Assembly (NCBI GenBank): GCA_030621215.1
Contig: JAUXIC010000002.1
Coordinates: 1 to 58,029 of the forward strand
Length of the DNA stretch: 58,029 bases
DNA from: Caldisericota bacterium
GTDB lineage: Bacteria > Caldisericota > Caldisericia > Caldisericales > Caldisericaceae
Reading direction: 5' to 3'
Part shown: piece after piece, positions 28,887-37,095 of the stretch
How positions within the stretch are numbered: the first letter of the stretch is position 1
Layout: each line of letters opens with the position of its first letter
Program-made: the position numbers and the translations under genes
The notes under the pieces: generated by a model
What the model was told of the DNA's origin: nothing
Databases searched by the model: none
Seen by the model: the letters and a program-made list of their open reading frames with translations, nothing else

Positions 28887-29645
28887 ATGCAAATTGATAA
28901 GGCAAAGGAGTGCGCAAAGTTTCTGGAAGGAGCTCACTTTGTTGTTGTCCTTACCGGAGCAGGGATTTCAACTAAGGCTGGTATCCCTGACTTTAGAGGG
29001 CCAGAGGGAATTTACACAACGGGAAAATACGATGCGGATAAAGTTTTTGATTTCCACTATTTTTTACAGGATCCTAGGCCATTTTATGGTTTTGCGAGAG
29101 ATTTTCTGGTTAAAACGAAGGATGTAAAGCCAACTTTTACGCATCATTTTATTGCTGCTTTAGAGAAAGAAAACAAGATTAAAGGAGTAATTACTCAAAA
29201 CATTGATGCATTACACCAACTTGCAGGGAGCAAAAACGTCATTGAACTCCATGGCGGCATTTACAAGAGTCATTGTATCGAATGCGGAAAAGAATATTCT
29301 CTTAGCGGGATGAGGGAAAAAGTAATGAAAGAAGAAGTGCCTTTATGTGACGAATGCAAAGGTATAATAAAACCCGATATTGTATTTTTTGGCGAAGAGG
29401 TACTTCATTTTAGGGATGCAGAAGAGCTTGCTTATCAATCTGACTTGTTTTTTGTGATAGGGTCGGCACTTGAGGTTTATCCTGCGGCGATGCTTCCTAA
29501 TTTTGCACGCGGAAAACTTGTTGTTGTGTCAAAGGGAAAGGTTAATATTGATCCCGTTTCTGTTGACCTTATGGTAAACCAGGATATCGATGATTTTTTC
29601 AGAGACGTTTCAAAACATTACGGAGGTGGAAAAAATGAGAAGTAA
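28887..29645 (+). CDS. NAD-dependent protein deacylase, Sir2 family
   Basis: LTGAGISTKAGIPDFRGPEGIY, ITQNIDALHQLAGSKNVIELHG, CIECG...CDEC zinc site. Confidence 0.95.
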   Translation: MQIDKAKECAKFLEGAHFVVVLTGAGISTKAGIPDFRGPEGIYTTGKYDADKVFDFHYFLQDPRPFYGFARDFLVKTKDVKPTFTHHFIAALEKENKIKGVITQNIDALHQLAGSKNVIELHGGIYKSHCIECGKEYSLSGMREKVMKEEVPLCDECKGIIKPDIVFFGEEVLHFRDAEELAYQSDLFFVIGSALEVYPAAMLPNFARGKLVVVSKGKVNIDPVSVDLMVNQDIDDFFRDVSKHYGGGKNEK

Positions 29646-30324
29646 AATTATTTATTTCGGGCACTCTGCATTTGGCATTGGAATGGACAAGGAGCGTATT
29701 ATCATTGATCCTTTTTTGGATGACAATCCTCTTTCTCCAATTACAGCAGAGCAGTGTATGGCAAAACATATACTTGTTACACATGGGCATAGCGATCATT
29801 TAGGTGATACAATTAAAATAGCAAAGAAAAACAACGCTCTCGTTATCGCTCCTTTTGAGATAACACAATATGTTTCAGCTCATGGTGTCAAGAACGTATT
29901 CCCGATGAACATAGGAGGTATTCACCATTTTGATTTCGGAGAGGTTAAAATGGTATTGGCTATGCACAGCTCTTCTATTGCGGAGGGAGATAACATTATT
30001 TATGCAGGGAATCCTTGCGGTTATGTTTTAAATATCGATGGCTTCAGAATCTACCACGCCGGAGATACGGGCTTATTCCTTAACATGGAATTGATAGGAG
30101 GCCAGACGTGGATTGATGTTGCTATTCTTCCAATTGGCGGTACTTATACTATGGGTATCCATGACGCTGTTGTAGCTACAAAGTTTCTTCATCCAACAGC
30201 AGTTATCCCTATGCACTATAATACCTGGGATGAAATAAAAGTGGATACAGAAGAATTTAGAAAGAGCATAGAAGACGAAACCAATGCAAAATGTATTATC
30301 CTGAAACCCGGCGAGGGATATTAA
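29635..30324 (+). CDS. UPF0173 metal-dependent hydrolase (MBL fold)
   Basis: FGHSAFGI...LVTHGHSDHLGDT...YHAGDTGLF...IPMHYNTWDEI; own SD GGAGGTGG, overlaps sir2 3' end. Confidence 0.92.
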   Translation: MRSKIIYFGHSAFGIGMDKERIIIDPFLDDNPLSPITAEQCMAKHILVTHGHSDHLGDTIKIAKKNNALVIAPFEITQYVSAHGVKNVFPMNIGGIHHFDFGEVKMVLAMHSSSIAEGDNIIYAGNPCGYVLNIDGFRIYHAGDTGLFLNMELIGGQTWIDVAILPIGGTYTMGIHDAVVATKFLHPTAVIPMHYNTWDEIKVDTEEFRKSIEDETNAKCIILKPGEGY

Positions 30325-30375
30325 GGTACGAACTTTTTATATTCAGAGCTGTCTAAAAGATAAAAGGAGGCAGTA

Positions 30376-31395
30376 ATGAAAAAAATATCAATTGCGTTTA
30401 TCGTTTTTTGCCTGGTGTTTTCTTTTGCCGGTATTGTTAGGGCCAACGATAATATAGAAGTTAAAGTTGTGACGGATAAGACATATTATCTTATTGGAGA
30501 ACCTGTAAAGATTACCTACACGTTAAACAACAACAGTGATGCCCCACTCCGTTTTACTTTTAATACTACGCAGATGTATGATTTTTCTATCGTAAATTAC
30601 GGTTTGGGGACATTGGCTTATAGATGGTCTAAAGACAAAATATTTGCCCAGGTAATAACATATCTTGAAATTCCCGCATACGGCAGCAAGTCATTTACAG
30701 CGGAGTGGAACCAGAAGACCAACGCAGGCAATGCAGTTACTATTGGGGGATATAGAGTGAGTTTCTGGCTTGTTCCGGAAGAAGACAGTTTCGGCAAAAT
30801 CGGGCAATCTCCATATCTTGTAACAACTATATTCAGTGTTGTAAGTACGGTCAATATGCCATTTCCGGATCTTATTGACCCTGACGTGCAATATTTTGTT
30901 AAATTTCTCTATTCAAGGGGTTTAATAAAAGGTTATCCTGATGGTACATTTAAACCTAACAGGAACCTTACAAGAACAGAAGGTGCCGTACTTATTGTGA
31001 GAGTAATGGGCATTACGCCTAAAGAGGATTACAGGCAGGATTTTGTGGACGTGCCAATGGATTTTTGGGGATTTAAGTGGATTGAAGAGGCGTTTAGCAG
31101 GGGGATTGTAAAAGGCACAGGACAGGGTAAATTTTCACCAGATAGTGAAATTACGCGTGGAGAATTTGTCACAATGCTTGTGAGAGCTTTAGGCCTTCCC
31201 ATTGTTGATGCGGAAAACCCGTTTATTGATCTGAGTCCTTCTTATTTTGGATACGGGGAAATTATCACTGCCTTTTACAACAATATAATTTTTAACCCAG
31301 ATGAAGACGGAAAGATTTATTTTAAGCCGTTAGGTGTATTAGCCAGAGGAGATGCGGCTATTCTAATGGGAAGGGCAATTAAGGTAAAAAAATAG
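30376..31395 (+). CDS. Secreted BsuPI-like domain protein with three C-terminal S-layer homology (SLH) motifs
   Basis: Signal peptide; YLIGEPVKITYTLNNNSDAPLRFTF (BsuPI-like); SLH units GLIKGYPDGTFKPNRNLTRTEGAVLIVR, GIVKGTGQGKFSPDSEITRGEFVTMLVRALGL, NPDEDGKIYFKPLGVLARGDAAILMGR. Confidence 0.8.
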   Translation: MKKISIAFIVFCLVFSFAGIVRANDNIEVKVVTDKTYYLIGEPVKITYTLNNNSDAPLRFTFNTTQMYDFSIVNYGLGTLAYRWSKDKIFAQVITYLEIPAYGSKSFTAEWNQKTNAGNAVTIGGYRVSFWLVPEEDSFGKIGQSPYLVTTIFSVVSTVNMPFPDLIDPDVQYFVKFLYSRGLIKGYPDGTFKPNRNLTRTEGAVLIVRVMGITPKEDYRQDFVDVPMDFWGFKWIEEAFSRGIVKGTGQGKFSPDSEITRGEFVTMLVRALGLPIVDAENPFIDLSPSYFGYGEIITAFYNNIIFNPDEDGKIYFKPLGVLARGDAAILMGRAIKVKK

Positions 31396-31416
31396 TTAAA
31401 GCCAGCGATGCATAAA

Positions 31417-31444
31417 TTGAAAATTACTTTATTTGCTGTATAAT
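31417..31444 (+). promoter_or_regulatory. Promoter TTGAAA-16-TATAAT upstream of UPF0182 gene
   Basis: -35 31417-31422; -10 31439-31444. Confidence 0.6.
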
Positions 31445-31493
31445 AAAATGGTAAGAGTAGTATTGCTAAAAATTTGGAAGGGGGCGAATAAAT

Positions 31494-34247
31494 ATGATAG
31501 GACTTATTGTATTTTTACTCTATTTTGTGTTTTTTATCCCGATTATAATTAGAGGAGTAAAAGCACAGGGTGAACCGTTGCAGATTGGCGAGGTTAAAAA
31601 ACCTTTAATCATTGCTGGTATTGGCATAGTAGTTGTTTCTTTATTCCTTGCACTCATTGATTTTGATGTTGCGTTTATGTGGTTTAAAAGCTTAAATTTT
31701 CTTCCGGCATTTCTTACAAGAATATCCTGGCAGATTATTCTCTATGTTGTTGGTTTCTTTTTTTCCTGGGGTATATTTTCTCTATTTTTTTATATTCCAA
31801 AGCGAAGAGAAGAGTTAGAAGCCGGGGAAAAAATCGTAAAATATTCTAAAATCCTCATTCCAATTTTCCTTGCTTTTTTTTCAGCAGGAACGCTTTCCTC
31901 TCACTTTATGACTATCTTAATGTATTTTAACCGTTATACATCTGCGGTAAGCGATCCTATCTTTGGTAAATCCGTTTCTTTTTATATGTTTTCCTACCCA
32001 TTCTTTTCAACACTAATTTCTTACCTTATCGGAATTTTTGTGATAGCATTTATTATTGAGGAGGGAGTTTACTGGTTTTACATCAAAGATAATTTTCATC
32101 CACAGTCTGACGCTTCAAGGAGAGCGACCAACCTTTTATCCATTGTAGGCGGCATTTTATTTGTGCTTGTAGGTTTAAAGATATACATAAACATTTATTC
32201 TCTTCTTTTATCTTCAAGGGGAGCTGTGTTTGGTATTGGTTATACAGATTATCATATCCGAGTTCCTTTATTTAAACTTCTAGCAGCAATATTTGGTGCG
32301 GGTGGAATCTTTCTGTTTATTTATGCCATTTTTCCCAGATTTACACGGAGAGATACGGTAATTAAAGTGCTTGTTATAGGAATTTCTGCGGGGCTTTTGT
32401 TATACGGGATTTTACCGTCTTTGTATCAAACTTTGGTGGTTAAACCAAATGAATTGACTAAGGAATTAAGTTACCTCGAGTACAATATCTATGGGACAAG
32501 GCAAGGCTATGATCTGGATAAAATTGAGTTAAAGGCATTTCCGGATATAAAGCCCCTCACATTAGATGATGTGAAAACAAAAGAGGTTCTTACAGATAAT
32601 ATTCGATTATGGGACTGGCGTGCTCTAAATGATACGTACCAGCAGATACAGGCTATACGGCTTTATTATACATTTAAAGATGTGGATGTGGATCGTTACT
32701 ATATTAATGGTGAATACAGGGAAGTGATGATAGCTGCAAGAGAATTAGACCATGAGCTTTTGCCTGCTAATTCCAGGAGCTGGGTCAATCTCCACCTAAA
32801 ATATACTCACGGTTATGGGATATGTATGAATACGGTGAATGAATTTACTCCTGATGGCCTCCCGAAGCTTCTTATAAAGGACATTCCACCTGTTTCTTCT
32901 ATTGAAGGAGTTGCGGTAGAACGCCCTGAAATATATTTTGGAGAGACTAACAATGAGTATGTATTTGTGAATACAACGACTCCCGAATTTGATTATCCAA
33001 GAGGAGAGGAAAATGCTTACGTCACTTATGAAGGGGATGGAGGCGTTACTATTTCACCGGTATCTCGTTTTATTTTTGCTATACATTACAACGATGCAAG
33101 TATCCTTCTTTCACGATACCTTACCAGCGATAGTAAAATTATGATTAATAGAAATATACAGAATAGAGTGAAGAGTATTGCCCCCTTCCTTATGTATGAT
33201 AGAGATCCTTACATTGTATTGGGCGATAACGGGAAATTGTATTGGATGGGAGATGCCTTTACATATTCTTCGTTATATCCCTATTCAGAAATGATTGGAA
33301 TGAATGGGAAAGGCATTAACTATATGAGAAACAGTGTAAAATATGTTGTTGATCCATATTCAGGCAAAGTACATTTTTACATTATTGATGACGTCGATCC
33401 TGTTATTCAGACATATAAAAATATTTTTCCTTCTCTGTTTAAAGATATCTCTGATATGCCTCAATTTCTGGTAAAACATTTGCGTTATCCTGATGACTTT
33501 ATGCAGTTACAAGGTGAAATTTATACCGTATATCATATGAATGATCCTGAGGTATTTTATAATAAAGAAGATAAATGGCAGATTGCAACAGAGAAATACC
33601 GGGCTTCAACACAGCAGGTATTGCCATATTTTATGATTTTAGAAAACAGGGATACAGGAAAATATGAATTTGTTTCTAATTACCCATTTACCCCTTCCGG
33701 GAAAAATAATCTTATTGCCCTTGCTATTGGTCAGTGCGATCCGGAAAATTATGGGGCAGTAACGGTCTACCAATTTTCCAAGGAAAAATTATTCTATGGT
33801 CCTCTGCAGATTGAGGCACGAATAGACCAGGATTCAGAAATGTCAAAGGTTCTTACCTTATGGGATCAGCTGGGATCCGAAGTAATCAGAGGGAATATGC
33901 TTGCTATTCCAGTAGGAGATTCTATTCTTTATGTAGAGCCTGTGTATCTTCAAGCAAGGGCAAGTCGATTTCCTCAACTAAAAAAAGTTGTTGCTGCTAC
34001 GCAAACGGAACTTGTATGGGGAGATACTTTTGATGAGGCAATTTCATTTCTGTTTTCTGGTTACCAAAAGCCGCCTGAAGAACCGGGTGAAGAAGTGACA
34101 ATGGCTGAACTTATTAGCTCTGCTTTTGAACATATTGAGAAATATAAACAGTATATGGGAGAGGGTGAGTTCGAGCTTGCGGGCAAGGAGTTACAAATTG
34201 TGGAAGACATTTTAACTCGGTTATACCAGGAAAGACAAAATCCTTAG
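31494..34247 (+). CDS. UPF0182 (COG1615) family membrane protein
   Basis: 917 aa; N-terminal TMs then large extracellular part; YLEYNIYGTRQGYDLDKIE, NIRLWDWRALNDTYQQIQAIRLYYTFKDVDVDRY, PRGEENAYVTYEGDGGV. Confidence 0.93.
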   Translation: MIGLIVFLLYFVFFIPIIIRGVKAQGEPLQIGEVKKPLIIAGIGIVVVSLFLALIDFDVAFMWFKSLNFLPAFLTRISWQIILYVVGFFFSWGIFSLFFYIPKRREELEAGEKIVKYSKILIPIFLAFFSAGTLSSHFMTILMYFNRYTSAVSDPIFGKSVSFYMFSYPFFSTLISYLIGIFVIAFIIEEGVYWFYIKDNFHPQSDASRRATNLLSIVGGILFVLVGLKIYINIYSLLLSSRGAVFGIGYTDYHIRVPLFKLLAAIFGAGGIFLFIYAIFPRFTRRDTVIKVLVIGISAGLLLYGILPSLYQTLVVKPNELTKELSYLEYNIYGTRQGYDLDKIELKAFPDIKPLTLDDVKTKEVLTDNIRLWDWRALNDTYQQIQAIRLYYTFKDVDVDRYYINGEYREVMIAARELDHELLPANSRSWVNLHLKYTHGYGICMNTVNEFTPDGLPKLLIKDIPPVSSIEGVAVERPEIYFGETNNEYVFVNTTTPEFDYPRGEENAYVTYEGDGGVTISPVSRFIFAIHYNDASILLSRYLTSDSKIMINRNIQNRVKSIAPFLMYDRDPYIVLGDNGKLYWMGDAFTYSSLYPYSEMIGMNGKGINYMRNSVKYVVDPYSGKVHFYIIDDVDPVIQTYKNIFPSLFKDISDMPQFLVKHLRYPDDFMQLQGEIYTVYHMNDPEVFYNKEDKWQIATEKYRASTQQVLPYFMILENRDTGKYEFVSNYPFTPSGKNNLIALAIGQCDPENYGAVTVYQFSKEKLFYGPLQIEARIDQDSEMSKVLTLWDQLGSEVIRGNMLAIPVGDSILYVEPVYLQARASRFPQLKKVVAATQTELVWGDTFDEAISFLFSGYQKPPEEPGEEVTMAELISSAFEHIEKYKQYMGEGEFELAGKELQIVEDILTRLYQERQNP

Positions 34248-34256
34248 GAGGGATGT

Positions 34257-35435
34257 ATGTTTTTTGTTGCAAATGAAGATGAAATTCGCAAGGGTTTAAC
34301 AAGCGATATTTATTTTGCCAGAGCAGAAGAAATACTGAAAAAAAAGAATATAAACAAACATGTTATTGCCGAATTTACTGCCCAATTTCTTCCTAATCCC
34401 TGGGCTGTGTTTGTAGGGCTCCCAGAAGTGATAGAACTGCTTAAAGATAAGCCAATAAATGTATGGGCGATGGAAGAAGGAACTATTTTTAAGGCACGTG
34501 ATGAAAATGGTGTCCCTGTTCCTGTTATGGTAATTGAAGGCGTGTATAAAGATTTTGCTGTTTATGAAACTCCCGCCCTTGGATTAATTTGTGAGTCTTC
34601 TGGTATCGCCACAAAGACTGCACGCATTAAAAAAGTTGCGTTTGACAAAACAGTTCTTTCATTTGGAGTTAGGCGTATGCATCCTGCCATTACTCCTATG
34701 ATCGACAGGTCTGCTTACATTGGCGGGTGTGACGGAGTTTCAAGCATACTTGGAGCAAAACTTATTGGTAAAAATCCTTCAGGAACTATTCCTCATGCGC
34801 TTGTTATAAATCTGGACGGAGTGTCTAATGCGATTATAGCTTTTGACGAATGCATTTCCACAGATATCAGTCGCATTGCACTTGTGGACACGTTCGGTGA
34901 TGAAAAAATGGAAACCATGCAAGCTGTAGAAGCTATAGGCCACAAATTGTACGGAGTACGCCTGGACACGCCGCATTCAAGAAGGGGAGTATTTGCCGAT
35001 ATTATAAGGGAGATTAAATGGGAGCTTGCCATAAGAGGATTTAAAGATGTAAAGATTTTTGTTTCTGGCGGATTAGATGAAGATATAATACCAGAGCTTT
35101 CCGAAGCTGGTGCTGATGGTTTTGGCGTCGGTACCTCCGTTGCCAATGCGCCGACAATAAATTTCGCGATGGATATAGTCGAAATGGACGGAAAACCTGT
35201 CGCAAAGAAAGGTAAATTCAGTGGGAGAAAAAAGGTTTACAGGCAGATAAAAGATGACAGGATGGCATTTAAAGTTGTTCCATATAATGTGAATGAGAAT
35301 GATTTTTGCGCTGACGGATGGGAAGAAATGCTCATACCTCTGATTAAAAATGGAAAAGTCGTTCATCATGAGAAAAATATAGATGACATACGTGGATATG
35401 TATTAGATCAGTTAAAAGAAGTTAGCAATCTTTAA
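34257..35435 (+). CDS. Nicotinate phosphoribosyltransferase-like protein
   Basis: FGVRRMHPAITPMIDRSAYIGGCDGVSSILGAKLIG, VRLDTPHSRRG, VFVSGGLDEDII, ADGFGVGTSV. Confidence 0.87.
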   Translation: MFFVANEDEIRKGLTSDIYFARAEEILKKKNINKHVIAEFTAQFLPNPWAVFVGLPEVIELLKDKPINVWAMEEGTIFKARDENGVPVPVMVIEGVYKDFAVYETPALGLICESSGIATKTARIKKVAFDKTVLSFGVRRMHPAITPMIDRSAYIGGCDGVSSILGAKLIGKNPSGTIPHALVINLDGVSNAIIAFDECISTDISRIALVDTFGDEKMETMQAVEAIGHKLYGVRLDTPHSRRGVFADIIREIKWELAIRGFKDVKIFVSGGLDEDIIPELSEAGADGFGVGTSVANAPTINFAMDIVEMDGKPVAKKGKFSGRKKVYRQIKDDRMAFKVVPYNVNENDFCADGWEEMLIPLIKNGKVVHHEKNIDDIRGYVLDQLKEVSNL

Positions 35436-36655
35436 TGGAACTTTTTAATTTAGAAGGAAAAGAATCAATTCCACCGCTCGCCGATAGAGTAAGGCCGGAT
35501 TCTCTTGCTGAATTTATAGGACAGGAAGAGCTCGTCGGCGAAGATAAACCTATTTATAAAATAATAGAGAGGAAATCTCTTTGTTCTTTTCTCATTTATG
35601 GCCCGCCGGGCAGCGGCAAAACAACTATTGCTCTTATTGCATCTAAGAGGCGGAAAAGAACTTTCATCACTGCTACGACCGCACACATAAAAGACGTTCG
35701 ATCTATGCTTTTAAGATTCAAAAGAGAGAAAGAATTTTCTGAAGTACAGCATGTGTTAATAGTCGATGAGATCCAGCATTTTACGAGAAGAGAGCAGGAC
35801 GCGTTTCTTGGCCCTGTAGAACGGGGCGATATTATTCTTATTGCTTTAACAACGGAGAATCCTTCTTTTTATATTAATTCTGCGCTTCTTTCCAGGCTTT
35901 CTGTCTTTGTATTTAACAGACTTGCTGAAGATGAAATACGGAGAGTTGTGCAGCAGGCTTTGGTAAAAGATAAGATAATGGCTGAGAAAAGGTTAACTGA
36001 AGAAGCTTTGGATAGAATTGTAGTGCTGGCAGACGGAGACGCAAGAAGGGCGCTGAACATTCTTGAATCTGTTGTGGTGAATAATGAAAAAACTACAGTT
36101 GATGTAAGTGATGTAGAAAACTTTTCAACAAACCCTCTTTACTATGGCAAAGAGCACCATTATGATCTTATCTCAGCATTTATTAAGAGTATGAGAGGGA
36201 GCGATCCAGACGCAGCGCTTTATTATTTTTATAGGATGATAGATTCAGGGGAGGATCCTCGTTATATATCAAGGAGAATGATCCGTTTTGCTGCTGAAGA
36301 TATTGGCTTAAAGGACCCGAATGCTCTTGTCATAGCAAATGCATCACGAGATGCTTTCCAAAATATCGGCCCGCCCGAGGGTTATCTTGTACTTGCAGAA
36401 TCAGTTGTTTATCTCGCAAAGGCTGCTAAATGCAATGCGCTTGATCTTGCGGAAAATGAAGTCATGAGAACTATCAGGGAAACCGGAAACCTTGAAGTGC
36501 CCAAGAAATTAAGAAATCCTGCGACTTCCTTAATGAAGAAGTGGGACTACGGCAAGGGATACAAGTATCCCCACAATTACGAAGGGCATAAGGTAGAAGA
36601 TGAAACTTACCTGCCTGAACGGATTAAAGGGAAAAAATTTTATAAAGAGGATTAA
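35435..36655 (+). CDS. rarA: Replication-associated recombination protein A (MgsA/RarA AAA+ ATPase)
   Basis: PLADRVRPDSLAEFIGQEELVG, YGPPGSGKTTIALI, SFYINSALLSRLSVFVF, KSMRGSDPDAALYYFYRMIDSGEDPRYISRRMIRFAAEDIGLKDPNAL. Confidence 0.94.
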   Translation: MELFNLEGKESIPPLADRVRPDSLAEFIGQEELVGEDKPIYKIIERKSLCSFLIYGPPGSGKTTIALIASKRRKRTFITATTAHIKDVRSMLLRFKREKEFSEVQHVLIVDEIQHFTRREQDAFLGPVERGDIILIALTTENPSFYINSALLSRLSVFVFNRLAEDEIRRVVQQALVKDKIMAEKRLTEEALDRIVVLADGDARRALNILESVVVNNEKTTVDVSDVENFSTNPLYYGKEHHYDLISAFIKSMRGSDPDAALYYFYRMIDSGEDPRYISRRMIRFAAEDIGLKDPNALVIANASRDAFQNIGPPEGYLVLAESVVYLAKAAKCNALDLAENEVMRTIRETGNLEVPKKLRNPATSLMKKWDYGKGYKYPHNYEGHKVEDETYLPERIKGKKFYKED

Positions 36656-36724
36656 CTTCATTGTATATTGCTGCAATAAAAACATTGTGTTAACCTTAAA
36701 AGTACAATGATTTTGGGCAAGCTC

Positions 36725-36752
36725 TTGCAAAATGTTTTTATTTCATTATAAT
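36725..36752 (+). promoter_or_regulatory. Promoter of csp gene, TTGCAA-16-TATAAT
   Basis: -35 36725-36730; -10 36747-36752; leader contains a small hairpin CTGCGTTT/AAACGTAG. Confidence 0.55.
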
Positions 36753-36799
36753 AGTATCACCTGCGTTTAAAACGTAGAGATTTTTTAGGAGGTTTACGA

Positions 36800-37012
36800 G
36801 TGAAAAGAATTACAGGATCAGTAAAATGGTTTAATGCCCAGAAAGGGTATGGTTTTCTTGTATGTGATGAAGATGGAAAAGAGATTTTTGTACATTTTTC
36901 CGCAATTTCAGGTGATGGTTACAAGACGCTTAAAGAAGGCGATAAAGTAGAGTTTGAAGCTGCTGACAGCGACAAAGGTCTTCAAGCACACGACGTTATA
37001 GTTATTGAATAA
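36800..37012 (+). CDS. Cold-shock domain protein
   Basis: TGSVKWFNAQKGYGFLVCDEDGKEIFVHFSAI, 70 aa. Confidence 0.97.
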   Translation: MKRITGSVKWFNAQKGYGFLVCDEDGKEIFVHFSAISGDGYKTLKEGDKVEFEAADSDKGLQAHDVIVIE

Positions 37013-37035
37013 TTTCATCTAAAAAACGAAAACGC

Positions 37036-37069
37036 AAATTCCCGGTCAAAAGCCGGGAATTTTTATTTT
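37036..37069 (+). terminator. Intrinsic terminator of csp
   Basis: AAATTCCCGG-tcaaaag-CCGGGAATTTTTATTTT. Confidence 0.85.
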
Positions 37070-37095
37070 AGGGCTTTTCATGTACAATATGCAAT

